DNA of 64,000 nucleotides, taken from contig CAZNLJ010000008.1 in NCBI GenBank assembly GCA_964573725.1, positions 1 through 64,000 on the forward strand, written 5' to 3'. Positions within the stretch are counted from its first letter, which is position 1. Each line of letters begins with the position of its first letter. The translations under genes and the position numbers were made by a program. The DNA comes from UBA6168 sp964573725. Lineage in GTDB: Bacteria > Bacteroidota > Bacteroidia > Chitinophagales > Saprospiraceae. Shown in pieces: positions 33,141-42,432 of the stretch. Below the pieces are notes generated by a model, which was given only the letters and a program-made list of their open reading frames with translations, had not been told where the DNA came from and made no database searches.

Positions 33141-34703
33141 ATGCTGAAGCAGCAACTAACGCAAAAGTTACAACAGAAGCTATCTCCGCAGCAAATCCAG
33201 CTGATGAAACTGCTGCAGATACCTACGGCCAATTTGGACCAACGGATCAAAGAGGAGTTGGAGGCGAACCCCGCCCTGGACGAAGGGGACAACCTCGAGG
33301 ATGAGTACGGGGAAATGGCGCGGTCCGGGGAAGAGGACAAAGCGGGGGAATCGGAACAGCCGGACAACCAGGATGCCGGCATGGAGGATGGCGAACAGGA
33401 CCAGGAGGAAAGTATCCCGGAGGAGGAGGTTTCCCTGGACGAGTACCTGACGGATTACATGGATGACGACGAGGCATCCTACAAGTTCCAAGCCGACGGT
33501 TACGGGCAGGAGGAGGAGAACAAGACCCTCCCTGTGGCGGTGGAGAACACCTTCCACGAATACCTGGAACAACAGTTGGGCATGTTGGATTTCAAGGACG
33601 GGCGGGAAGAGAAGATAGCCCGGCAGATCGTGGGCAGCATCGATGACGACGGTTACCTGCGTCGGGAGACGGACGCAATCCTGGACGACCTGATGTTTTC
33701 CCAGAATGTGAGCACGACGATGGAGGAGATCCATAGCTGGCTGGCAAAAATCCAGCGGTTCGACCCGCCGGGAACCGGCGCCCGCAACCTGCAGGAATGC
33801 CTGTTGCTTCAGATCGAGAACAAGTTGCACCGGGCCGACGTTTCCTTCGGCGAAAAATTGGTGCTCCAGATCTCCAGGAAAATCATTTCCCATTATTTCG
33901 ACGAGTTCACGAAGAAGCATTACCAACGGCTGCAGCGGCAATTGGGTTTGTCGGACGAAGAGGAACTGAAGGAGGCGATCGACGAAATATTGAAGCTCAA
34001 TCCCAAGCCTGCGAGCGGCTATGTCTCGAACACCCGCAACACGCACTACGTCGTTCCGGATTTCATCATCATCAACAATGACGGGGAGTTGGAACTTTCC
34101 CTCAATTCCCGCAATGCCCCCGATCTCCACATCAGCGCCCAGTACAAGGACATGTTGCGCTCGTACAAGCATACCGTACGGGGTCGCCGGGCCACCCGCC
34201 AGGAGAAGGAGGCGATCATGTTCATCAAGCAGAAGATAGATAGTGCGAAATGGTTCATCGACGCCATCCGGCAGCGGCAGCAGACGATGTTCAACACGAT
34301 GTACGCCATCATGAACTACCAGCGCGATTACTTCACCACCGGTGACCAGAAAAGGCTCCGGCCCATGATCCTCAAGGATATCGCCGATATCACCGGCCTT
34401 GATATCTCCACGGTTTCCCGGGTGGCCAACAGCAAGTTCGTCCAGACGGAATTCGGAACGAAGCGCTTGAAGGATTTTTTCTCCGAAAGCCTGCAAACCC
34501 AGGACGGGGAGGAGGTGTCGACGCTGGAAGTCAAGAAAATACTGACGGACATCATCGGGGGGGAAAACAAGCGCAAGCCTTTCTCCGACGAGAAATTGAA
34601 AAACCTCCTGCAAAAGAAGGGGTACAACATCGCGCGGCGGACCGTCGCCAAATACCGGGAGCAACTGAATATTCCGGTAGCCCGCCTCCGCAAGGAACTC
34701 TGA
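33141..34703 (+). CDS. rpoN: RNA polymerase sigma-54 factor
   Basis: A 520-aa alternative sigma factor. Region I begins LKQQLTQKLQQKLSPQQIQL with IPTANLDQRIKEELEANP. Region II is very acidic (about residues 45-125). Region III has the core-binding domain with RFDPPGTGARNLQECLLLQI and the helix-turn-helix DITGLDISTVSRVANSKFVQ; the RpoN box ARRTVAKYRE is near the C-terminus. Complete. No sigma-54 activator gene (AAA+ bEBP) is in the window. Confidence 0.97.
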   Translation: MLKQQLTQKLQQKLSPQQIQLMKLLQIPTANLDQRIKEELEANPALDEGDNLEDEYGEMARSGEEDKAGESEQPDNQDAGMEDGEQDQEESIPEEEVSLDEYLTDYMDDDEASYKFQADGYGQEEENKTLPVAVENTFHEYLEQQLGMLDFKDGREEKIARQIVGSIDDDGYLRRETDAILDDLMFSQNVSTTMEEIHSWLAKIQRFDPPGTGARNLQECLLLQIENKLHRADVSFGEKLVLQISRKIISHYFDEFTKKHYQRLQRQLGLSDEEELKEAIDEILKLNPKPASGYVSNTRNTHYVVPDFIIINNDGELELSLNSRNAPDLHISAQYKDMLRSYKHTVRGRRATRQEKEAIMFIKQKIDSAKWFIDAIRQRQQTMFNTMYAIMNYQRDYFTTGDQKRLRPMILKDIADITGLDISTVSRVANSKFVQTEFGTKRLKDFFSESLQTQDGEEVSTLEVKKILTDIIGGENKRKPFSDEKLKNLLQKKGYNIARRTVAKYREQLNIPVARLRKEL

Positions 34704-34831
34704 CCCTTCGGTTCCGTTCCCGGTCCGTACGCCTCCGTCCGGCCGCATACCCGGATTCCCAGACCGGCGAAGCCCGTATGATTCACCGAAATCCGGACCT
34801 TCCCCTCATCTTCCCGCCGACGGACGGCCGC

Positions 34832-36082
34832 TCAGGGCCGATGCGCCGGCAGCAGCTTGTTCAGGGCGATCTCCAGGGCGGAAGCGGAGATGCCGGTGAC
34901 GGAAGGGGCATGTCGGTGCACCTCCGCCAGGGCTTCCCGGATGACCCGGGACACGTCCTCGAAAATGGCTTGGTCGGTCATCTCCGCCTGGGGTTGCATC
35001 AGGTAGGCGAAAACCCGGGCCATACCGCAATTGGCGATGAAATCGGGGATGAGGCTGGCGTATCGGTCGACATGGCCGGCCGTCGGTCCGAAGAAGACCC
35101 CGTCGTCCACGAACGGGACGTTCGCCCCGCAGGCGATGACTTCCAGTCCGCCGGCCAGCAAGGAATCGACCTGTTCGCGGGTGACAAGCTTGGAGGCGGC
35201 TCCCGGGACGAAAATATCCGCGCCCAACTGCCAGATGCGGGCATTGGTTTCCTCGAAAGACAAGAGGGAATCGGCCGTCAGCCGGTTGTTCCGCTTTCGG
35301 AGGAATAGGTCCTTGACGGCTTCGAGGCCCAGTCCTTCCTCCCGGATGAGGCCGCCTTCCCGGTCGATGATGCCGATGACGCGCACCCCTTTCACGGCCA
35401 GGTAACAAGCGGCGGCGGAGGCGACGTTGCCCCAGCCCTGGATAATGGCCGTCTTTCCCGCCAAAGTCTCGTTTCTGAACAGGCGGTAATAATGGCACAC
35501 GGATTCGGCGACACCATAGCCGGTAATCATGTCCGCCACGGCGAACTTATGAGGGCCGTCCGGTACATAGCGGCTGTCCTCCACCACTTTCGAACAGCCG
35601 TAGCGGAGTTGTCCGAGTATACCTATCTTCTCCCCGTCGGAAGCCTGCCGGAAGTGTCCGTTGACAATTCCTTCCTGGGGATGCCAGAGGCCGAGCGCTT
35701 CGGTAATCGGGATGACGTCCTTGAGTTCGTCCACGTTCAGGTCGCCGCCGGTGCCGTAATAATTCCTGAGCAGGGGAAAAACGGCCTTGTACCAGCGGCG
35801 GAGGACCTCATCGCGCCGGGGGTCGGCCGGGTCGAAATCGATGCCGGATTTTGCGCCGCCGATATCCGGGCCGCAGACGGAGAACTTGACTTCCATGGTC
35901 TTGGCCAGGGAGACGACCTCTTCGCAGGTCAGGCCTTTTCGCATCCGGGTACCGCCGCCGGCGGCGCCGTTCCGGAGGGAGTTGATGACGACCCAGCCCC
36001 GGGCGCCGGTATCTTGGTCATCGTTCCACTCGAAAATGATTTCCGGTTTCTTTTCCTTGTACTGTTCCAGCAATGACAGCAT
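34832..36082 (-). CDS. Glu/Leu/Phe/Val dehydrogenase family enzyme
   Basis: A 416-aa NAD(P)-dependent amino-acid dehydrogenase for reversible oxidative deamination. N-terminal GWVVINSLRNGAAGGGTRMR, then the conserved lysines in MEVKFS and GGAKSGIDFDP, and YYGTGGDLNVDE. The Rossmann domain has TAIIQGWGNVASAAACYLA and the IDREGGLI strand end. Specificity among glutamate, leucine, phenylalanine and valine cannot be told by eye. The ATG at 36082 is chosen; the frame runs on for 102 codons but those are unrelated. It diverges from the arginase-fold gene across a 322-bp gap in which I see nothing else. Confidence 0.88.
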   Translation of the reverse strand: MLSLLEQYKEKKPEIIFEWNDDQDTGARGWVVINSLRNGAAGGGTRMRKGLTCEEVVSLAKTMEVKFSVCGPDIGGAKSGIDFDPADPRRDEVLRRWYKAVFPLLRNYYGTGGDLNVDELKDVIPITEALGLWHPQEGIVNGHFRQASDGEKIGILGQLRYGCSKVVEDSRYVPDGPHKFAVADMITGYGVAESVCHYYRLFRNETLAGKTAIIQGWGNVASAAACYLAVKGVRVIGIIDREGGLIREEGLGLEAVKDLFLRKRNNRLTADSLLSFEETNARIWQLGADIFVPGAASKLVTREQVDSLLAGGLEVIACGANVPFVDDGVFFGPTAGHVDRYASLIPDFIANCGMARVFAYLMQPQAEMTDQAIFEDVSRVIREALAEVHRHAPSVTGISASALEIALNKLLPAHRP

Positions 36083-36404
36083 GGCTGCGGACAATTTGGT
36101 TAAGGCGGTCGCCGGCACACGGGTGGGCCTTCGGCGGACCAGGGCCGTTGCGGGGCGCCGGATGCCGGTTGTCGAATGCGACCACCCGGGGCGACAGGAT
36201 TGCAAATGTAGGAAAAAACCGTTCCAAGGTAAGCGCGGATTTCGCCGGGCTCCGCGCCGGCCGCCGGCCGCCGGGCCGGGTGGAAAGCGAGGGGTATTTT
36301 CTGGAAATTGCATTCCTTTGCCATTGGCTTCCGCAAGGGAAGCCAGGTCCCGGCCGATCGGGTATGCGCCCGCACAGGGCCGAACCATTCACAAGCGCGT
36401 CGAT

Positions 36405-37505
36405 ATGTTAGAACATTGGTTGAAACCCAGCAAAGCGGCGATGGCCGCCGCAGCTACTTTGTCCGCAGGAAGTTTCGGCCGGAAGGTCGAGGTGTTCCGG
36501 GATTTGATGCCGGACCTTACAGGCACCCGGCTGGTGCTTTTGGGCGTAGGGGATTCCGCTGCGGATGCGGTCCGGCGGGAACTGTACGGTTTGTCTTTTC
36601 CATTCGGCGGTCTCCGTGTGGCGGATATCGGCAATATCCGCAAAACGGAGGCTTCCTTCCTGTTGCCGGTACTGCGGGAATTGCTCGAGGGAGGGATTTG
36701 CCCGGTATTGGTGGGGGAAGCGGACGAATGGGCCTTGCCGCAATTCAAGGCCCATTTGGTACAGCGGCCGTCCGTGAGCCTGCTGGTGGTCCAGGAATCC
36801 ATTCCCTATCATCCGACGGAAGAAAAGGAGGGGCATTACCTGCGGGATATCCTGCGTGCACCCACACAGGAACTCTTCCATTTCTGCCACATCGGCAGCC
36901 AATCCCATTACATCGATGCGGAAACCTTATCGGCGCTGGCGATGCGTGATTTCGACTGCCTGCGGCTGGGCAAGGCACGGACCAACCTGGCGGAAATGGA
37001 ACCTTACATCCGGGATGCGGACCTGATGTGCTTCCACCTGAGTGCGTTGAAGGGGACCGAGGCACCCGGGGTGGCGCACCCCTCACCCAGCGGTTTTTTC
37101 AGCGAGGAGGCTTGTCAGCTGAGCCGGTATGCCGGAATGAGTGACAAGATGGGTTCCGTCGGTTTTTTCGGCTATGAACCCGGGCAGGACCGCGACCGCC
37201 GGACGGCGCAGGTCACGGCCCAATTGATTTGGTATTTCCTCGACGGTTTCCACAACCGGAAGCAGGATTTTCCGGCTTCCCTCGACGAGTTGACCGAATA
37301 CATCGTCGACCTCAAGGGGTACGATTTCCAGCTGTTTTTTTGGAAAAGCAACAAGACGGGCCGGTGGTGGCTGCAGGTGCCTGCCCATACCCGTGCCGGC
37401 CTGGAACGGCACCGCCTGATCCCGTGCTCCTACAATGATTACCTGCAGACCTTGGCCGGTGAGCTGCCGGTTCGGCTGCTCAATGCCTTCAAGCGTTTTT
37501 CCTGA
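36405..37505 (+). CDS. Arginase-fold protein lacking metal ligands
   Basis: A 366-aa soluble protein. The order of strands matches the ureohydrolase family to which arginase and formimidoylglutamase belong, but the metal motifs are replaced: GEADEW (104-109) stands where GGDHS is expected, QESIPYHP (130-137) where DAHxD is expected, and FHLSALKGTEAPGV (210-223) where SxDxDxxDPxxAPG is expected. HIGSQSHYID corresponds to the iGiR strand. The last 90 residues (SLDELTEYIVDLKGYDFQLF and on) look like an added domain. A catalytic arginase activity is unlikely. A scaffold or assembly role is possible but unproven. Confidence 0.65.
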   Translation: MLEHWLKPSKAAMAAAATLSAGSFGRKVEVFRDLMPDLTGTRLVLLGVGDSAADAVRRELYGLSFPFGGLRVADIGNIRKTEASFLLPVLRELLEGGICPVLVGEADEWALPQFKAHLVQRPSVSLLVVQESIPYHPTEEKEGHYLRDILRAPTQELFHFCHIGSQSHYIDAETLSALAMRDFDCLRLGKARTNLAEMEPYIRDADLMCFHLSALKGTEAPGVAHPSPSGFFSEEACQLSRYAGMSDKMGSVGFFGYEPGQDRDRRTAQVTAQLIWYFLDGFHNRKQDFPASLDELTEYIVDLKGYDFQLFFWKSNKTGRWWLQVPAHTRAGLERHRLIPCSYNDYLQTLAGELPVRLLNAFKRFS

Positions 37506-37549
37506 GGGGATGCCCGGGCCGCCGGCCCGGGATTGTACCTCCCCACAAG

Positions 37550-37581
37550 ACGGGGTCGTATGAAATGCCATACGACCCCGT
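37550..37581. terminator. Strong hairpin between convergent genes
   Basis: A perfect 13-bp stem (ACGGGGTCGTATG with its complement) with a 6-base loop. A second, GC-only hairpin (CCCGGGCC-GCC-GGCCCGGG) lies just before it at 37513-37531. Together they separate the convergent arginase-fold and sorbosone-dehydrogenase-like genes. Confidence 0.7.
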
Positions 37582-37635
37582 TCGTCGACCCGTATCCCGG
37601 TATCCGGCCCCGGAAAAGACGCGACTCCTTCCGTT

Positions 37636-38799
37636 TCAGTTCCCGGTATGGGAAATCCGGTAGATGGCATTGGCGAAGTCGTCGGAAACCAGGATGGAAC
37701 CGTCGGGCAAGTGTTCCAGGTCGACGGGTCTTCCCCACACTTCATCCGCTTCCGCATCGAGCCAACCGTCGGCGAACGGTTCATAGCCGACCACCTTGTC
37801 CCCATCGAGCCGGAGCAGGGAAACCTGATAGCCGATCTTCTTGCTCCGGTTCCAGCTGCCGTGTTCGGCGACGAGGACCTGGTGGTGGTATTCCTTCGGA
37901 AACATCGTACCGGTGTAGAATTCGATACCGAGCGGAGCACAGTGGGGGCTCAGTTTTTTCGCCGGCGGGGTGAAGTCTTCGCAAGGGCGTTCCTTCCCGA
38001 ACTGTTCGTCCGCCAAATCCCCCTGGTGGCAATAGGGGTATCCGAAGTGCATGCCGTCTTTCGGGGCGTGGTTCAGTTCGCAGGCGGGGATGTCGTCGCC
38101 CAGCCAATCGCGGCCGTTGTCGGTGAACCAAAGCTCCCGGGTGACGGGATGCCAGGTGAAGCCGACGGTATTGCGAATGCCGTGCTGGACGACTTCCCGG
38201 CCGGTGCCGTCCGGATTGAGCCGGGTGATGGAGGCGAACACCTCGTCCTCCTCCTTGCAGATGTTGCAAGGGGCACCGACAGGTACGTAGAGTTTTCCGT
38301 CCGGTCCGAACGCGATGTATTTCCAGCCGTGGTGGGTCTTGTCCGGGTATTGGTCGTACACGACCTCCGGTGCGGGCGGGGCATCCAGGTGTTTTTCGAT
38401 ATCCGGGAACCGGAGGATGCGGTTCACTTCCGCCACATAGAGGTCGCCGTCGCGGAAAGCCACCCCGTTCGGCATTTGGAGGCCTGCGGCCAGCACGTAT
38501 CGGCGGTCCGCCTGCATGTCGCCGTCCTCATCGCGCAGGGCGTAGACACTTCCCTTGTCCCGGGTGCCGACGAAGAGGGTACCGTTCGGTGACAAGGCCA
38601 TGGAACGGGCGTTTTCCACATCGCTGGCATAGAGGGATATTTCGAAGCCGTCCGGCAAACGGATTTTCCGAAGGTAATCCTGCAGGATATCCGGCTTGCC
38701 CTGGAATTTCCGGACTTCCTTTTTTCCGGGAAAGTTGATGGAATTGCAATTCAGGATACCGACAGCCAGGACAGCTGCCAGCCATAGGTTCATTCGCAT
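37636..38799 (-). CDS. Sorbosone/glucose-dehydrogenase-like beta-propeller lipoprotein
   Basis: A 387-aa exported lipoprotein (AAVLAVGILNC lipobox). The mature protein is a six-bladed beta-propeller of the sorbosone dehydrogenase / PQQ-dependent sugar dehydrogenase group: IRLPDGFEISLYASDV, ARSMALSPNGTLFVGTR, YVAEVNRILRFP, GFTWHPVTRELWFTDNGRDW, ELNHAPKDGMHFGYPYCHQG and LVAEHGSWNRS. Sugar oxidation at the periplasmic or outer face is the family activity; the substrate is unknown. A second ATG two codons in is an equal start candidate. Confidence 0.85.
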   Translation of the reverse strand: MRMNLWLAAVLAVGILNCNSINFPGKKEVRKFQGKPDILQDYLRKIRLPDGFEISLYASDVENARSMALSPNGTLFVGTRDKGSVYALRDEDGDMQADRRYVLAAGLQMPNGVAFRDGDLYVAEVNRILRFPDIEKHLDAPPAPEVVYDQYPDKTHHGWKYIAFGPDGKLYVPVGAPCNICKEEDEVFASITRLNPDGTGREVVQHGIRNTVGFTWHPVTRELWFTDNGRDWLGDDIPACELNHAPKDGMHFGYPYCHQGDLADEQFGKERPCEDFTPPAKKLSPHCAPLGIEFYTGTMFPKEYHHQVLVAEHGSWNRSKKIGYQVSLLRLDGDKVVGYEPFADGWLDAEADEVWGRPVDLEHLPDGSILVSDDFANAIYRISHTGN

Positions 38800-39024
38800 A
38801 GCGGCAATGGTTTAAGGATGAAGGGGGATCGGCGCCGATGAAGGTCCGGCCTGTCTGCGCCATCCCGGAGTAAAGATAGCAGATTCGGCCATATGCCGGC
38901 GACAACTTGTTTGCCCGGACACGTTTCATGGGCCGGAGGTGGCCAGGGGAACGCCCAAGCGGCATTCCGGAATCATCGGCCGGACCCGGGGGACGCTGCC
39001 CGGAAGGCCGCCGGCGCCATCGGA

Positions 39025-39058
39025 TTTGGTCGCCCGGCCGAATTTAACGATAGTTTTG
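39025..39058 (+). promoter_or_regulatory. Promoter of the small lipoprotein gene
   Basis: TTTG at 39025-39028 and TAGTTTTG at 39051-39058, spaced 22 bp, consistent with a Bacteroidota promoter. It lies about 118 bp before the ATG at 39176. The 376-bp gap 38800-39175 holds no other recognisable feature. Confidence 0.5.
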
Positions 39059-39175
39059 CCCTTGTCGGCCCATCCATTCCGGGGGTCGGTTTGTTGTAGG
39101 GTATGGGTGACCGGTTCGGACGCGACGGCGGCCGGTCCGGTTGCCGTTTTGATGTCTGACCTAAACCATTTGACA

Positions 39176-39733
39176 ATGAAAATCAGGAAAACCTATTTCA
39201 CCTTGGCCATGGGCCTGTTGGCTTTCATTTCGTGCAAGGACGACGGACTGTCGGTCGATCCGGTGCTGCGGTACGACGGGGAGAATGCGACCGGACCGTT
39301 TCTCGAGGCGGGGGAGCACGAATTGGCGGTCCGTTTTCCCGCATCTATGATGGCGGATTACGTCGGTCGCGAGTTGACGGAAATTTCCTTTTTCGTCGGC
39401 GATGTGTTGCCGGAGCAGTGCCGGGTCCGGGTATACCGGGGCGGGGCGGTCAGTCCGGGTGGAATGCTATATGAGTTCGACGTGACCAACGGTCTGCAGA
39501 CACTCCGGTGGAACCGCCACATCCTGTCCGCGCCCTTGGCCTTGGAAGCGGACGACCTTTGGATTTCGGTCTTTGTGACGCATGCGGCCGGCCAACAGTC
39601 CATCGGTTGTGATGCCGGGCCCCGCAGGGACGGCGGGGATTGGCTGTACCAGAGTGCGGACGGCAGTTGGCAGACCTATGAGCAGCGGACGGCGGAGCGA
39701 GTGAACTGGAACATCCGGGGGACGACCCGGTAG
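39176..39733 (+). CDS. Putative lipoprotein, unknown
   Basis: A 185-aa protein. A signal peptide with TLAMGLLAFIS ends in a lipobox Cys followed by KDD, a pattern seen in exported surface lipoproteins of this phylum. The mature part is predicted all-beta (RYDGENATGPFLEAGEHELA, MLYEFDVTNGLQTLRWNRHI) and looks like a small beta-sandwich, perhaps for carbohydrate binding; I do not recognise the family. The stop lies 2 bp before that of the convergent thrA gene. Upstream in-frame codons from 38939 cross the promoter and are rejected. Confidence 0.7.
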   Translation: MKIRKTYFTLAMGLLAFISCKDDGLSVDPVLRYDGENATGPFLEAGEHELAVRFPASMMADYVGRELTEISFFVGDVLPEQCRVRVYRGGAVSPGGMLYEFDVTNGLQTLRWNRHILSAPLALEADDLWISVFVTHAAGQQSIGCDAGPRRDGGDWLYQSADGSWQTYEQRTAERVNWNIRGTTR

Positions 39734-39735
39734 GG

Positions 39736-42192
39736 TCACAGGTAGTTGCCGATCTTGATGATCTCGGAGAAGACCCCGGCTGCGGTCACCTCCGCCCCGG
39801 CGCCGGGTCCCCGGATGACCAGGGGGCGGTCCTTGTAGCGTTCCGTGGTGAAGACGATCATGTTGTCACTGCCGCTGAGCGAAAAGAAAGGGTGGGAGGC
39901 GTCGACGTTTTGCAGGCCGATATGGGCACCGTCCGGGTCGAGGGTAGCCACCAGCCGGAGCGCCGTCCGGGAGTCGGCGGCTTGCCGGGCCAATTGTTCG
40001 AAGTGGTCGTCGACCTTTTGGAGCGCTTCGAAGAAGGCATCGATATGCGGGGCGTTCATGACCTGGTCCGGGAGAAAGGGACGGATAGTGACCTGATGCG
40101 CTTCCAAGGGGCGGCCGGCTTCCCGGGCCAGGATCAGGAGTTTCCGGCGAACATCGCTGCCGTTGAGGTCTTCCCGGGGGTCCGGCTCCGTGTAGCCCAG
40201 GTTTTTCGCTTCCCGGACGATGGCGCTGAACGGGCGGCCGGGTTGCAGTTGGTTGAACAGGTAGGACAAGGTGCCGGACAGGACCCCTTCGATGCGGAGG
40301 ATGCGGTCGCCGCTGGTGATGAGGTCCTCGAGGGTGGACAGGACGGGCAGGCCGGCGCCCACGTTGGTTTCGTACCGGAACTGGACATCCCTTCCGGCGG
40401 CGATACCTTTGAGGGCGCGGTATTGGTCGAGGGAGGAGGAAGTGGCGATCTTATTGGGGGTGGAGATGGAGATGTTGCTTTCCAGGATATCCCGGTAGTG
40501 GGCGGCGACCTGTTCGCTGGCGGTATTGTCCACGAAGATGGTGTTGGGCAGGTTCATTTCGCGCATGGTACGGACGAAACGGGGCAAGTCCGTCGGTTCG
40601 CCGAGTTCCGGGAGTGCGGTTTGCCACCGGCCGGGGTCGATGCCCTTTTCATCGAAGAGCATATACCGGGTGTTGGCCAGTCCCACGACCCTGATCTCCA
40701 GGCTTCGGTGTTCCCGCAGGTAGGCGGCCTGGTGCTTGATCTGGGCGAGGAGGGTGTGGCCGATCAGGCCTGCACCGACCATGAACAGGTGTATTTCCTT
40801 CGTATCGCTGAGGAAAAAAGCCTCGTGTAGGGCATTCATGGCCTTGGCCTCGTCAGTTTTTGATACCACAACGGAAATGTTCAGTTCCGAGGAACCTTGA
40901 GCGATGGCGACCACATTGATCCCGTTCTTGCCGAGGGCCTGGAACATACGACCTGCGATACCGGGTCTGTACCGCATGTTTTCCCCGATGATGGCGATGA
41001 CCGAAAGGTCTGTCTCGACCTTGACGGGATCCACCATCTTTTTTTCCATTTCGTATTCGAAGGCTGCCTCGACGATGGATTTGGCCCTGGCTGCCAGGTC
41101 GGGTTGTATGGCGAAGGTAATGGAATGTTCAGACGATCCTTGCGTGATAAGGATAATATTTATGCCTGCCGCGGCCAGGTGGCCGAAGAGTCGGCCGGCG
41201 ATACCCGGCACGCCGAACATCCCGCTGCCCTGGAGGGTCAGCAAGGCCACGGAATGGATGGAGGAAATCCCGGTGACGGTGTGTCCGGACGGATTGCGGC
41301 GGTCGCTGACGAGGGTTCCTTCGAATGCGGGGTGGAAGGTGTTCCGGATATAGAGCGGGATTTTCTTTTGGAGGGCGGGTTGCAAGGTCGGCGGATAGAT
41401 GACCTTGGCGCCGAAGTGCGACATTTCCATGGCTTCCGCGTAAGTCATCTGCGGGATGGTGAACGCCTTCCGTACTTTCCGGGGATCTGCGGTGAGCACA
41501 CCGTCCACGTCCGTCCATATCTCGATCGCATCGGCGTCCAATCCTGCCGCCAGGATGGCGGCCGTATAGTCGGATCCGCCGCGTCCGAGGGTGGTGGTCA
41601 GCCCCGATTCCGTCGCACCGATGAAGCCGGTGACGACATGGATGCCGGGGTTGTCGCGATAATGGCGGGCGATGAGGGGATACGTGACGGGGAAGTCCAC
41701 CCGGGCGCTGCCAAATTGGTCATTGGTCCGGATGATCCGGCGGGCGTCCAGGAAATGGGCGGGCAAGCCCGCCGCCTGCATGGCATGGGTGATGACGAAG
41801 GCGGCGCTGCGTTCCCCGAAGCTCACGACATAATCCATGGTCCGGGCGGATGCCTCGCGGACCAGGAAAATACCTTCCAGTACGTTTCCGAGTGCGGCGT
41901 GTTGCTGCGACAAGGCCTCGGAGACCAGGTCCCGGCGTGCATTGTCCAGCAGGGAGGAGACGGCATCCTGATGACGTTCCCGGAAGTCTTGGAACACGGT
42001 GCGGAACGATTCGTCGCCGGCGGCGGCGAGCCGGCTCATGTGCAGCAGGCTGTCCGTGACGCCGCCGAAAGCGGAGAATACGACGGTGAAGTGTCCGCCA
42101 TGCCGGCGGTGGCAAGCATCGAGAATGCCCAGCAGGCTTTTGATGCGGTCGGGAGTGCCGACGGAGGAGCCGCCGAATTTCAATACTAACAT
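39736..42192 (-). CDS. thrA: Bifunctional aspartokinase / homoserine dehydrogenase
   Basis: An 818-aa fusion for threonine, methionine and lysine precursor synthesis. The aspartokinase starts LVLKFGGSSVGTPDRIKSLL and has FIGATESGLTTTLGRGGSDYT. Two ACT domains lie around residues 320-460 (SEHSITFAIQ, SELNISVVV), the usual site of threonine feedback. The homoserine dehydrogenase begins EIHLFMVGAGLIGHTLLAQI and carries FRYETNVGAGLPVLSTLEDL and ILRIEGVLSGTLSYLFNQL. Complete, length as in E. coli ThrA. thrB and thrC are not adjacent. Confidence 0.97.
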   Translation of the reverse strand: MLVLKFGGSSVGTPDRIKSLLGILDACHRRHGGHFTVVFSAFGGVTDSLLHMSRLAAAGDESFRTVFQDFRERHQDAVSSLLDNARRDLVSEALSQQHAALGNVLEGIFLVREASARTMDYVVSFGERSAAFVITHAMQAAGLPAHFLDARRIIRTNDQFGSARVDFPVTYPLIARHYRDNPGIHVVTGFIGATESGLTTTLGRGGSDYTAAILAAGLDADAIEIWTDVDGVLTADPRKVRKAFTIPQMTYAEAMEMSHFGAKVIYPPTLQPALQKKIPLYIRNTFHPAFEGTLVSDRRNPSGHTVTGISSIHSVALLTLQGSGMFGVPGIAGRLFGHLAAAGINIILITQGSSEHSITFAIQPDLAARAKSIVEAAFEYEMEKKMVDPVKVETDLSVIAIIGENMRYRPGIAGRMFQALGKNGINVVAIAQGSSELNISVVVSKTDEAKAMNALHEAFFLSDTKEIHLFMVGAGLIGHTLLAQIKHQAAYLREHRSLEIRVVGLANTRYMLFDEKGIDPGRWQTALPELGEPTDLPRFVRTMREMNLPNTIFVDNTASEQVAAHYRDILESNISISTPNKIATSSSLDQYRALKGIAAGRDVQFRYETNVGAGLPVLSTLEDLITSGDRILRIEGVLSGTLSYLFNQLQPGRPFSAIVREAKNLGYTEPDPREDLNGSDVRRKLLILAREAGRPLEAHQVTIRPFLPDQVMNAPHIDAFFEALQKVDDHFEQLARQAADSRTALRLVATLDPDGAHIGLQNVDASHPFFSLSGSDNMIVFTTERYKDRPLVIRGPGAGAEVTAAGVFSEIIKIGNYL

Positions 42193-42322
42193 GATCAGGT
42201 GATGGTGTTTTTCCGGTATCCGGCCGTTCCGGACCGGTCGGCAGGGTCGGGTGGTCGCCGCCGGTCCTGTTCTTTCAACGAAACAGCTGGAAGAATGTTA
42301 GTTAAAGTAAGGCAAAATAATT

Positions 42323-42330
42323 TATGTTTG
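42323..42330 (+). promoter_or_regulatory. -7 box upstream of the subtilisin gene
   Basis: TATGTTTG, a TAnnTTTG match in the AT-rich part of the gap, about 103 bp before the ATG at 42433. No TTG at the usual spacing. Confidence 0.4.
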
Positions 42331-42432
42331 ATGACGAAGGTCGGGTCGGCCCGGGGGCTTGCCGTTCCGGTACGGGTGCCGTATCCGGTTGCGGCGGGCG
42401 CGGTTTCCGACCGGATGACAAGGTCAAGCGGG

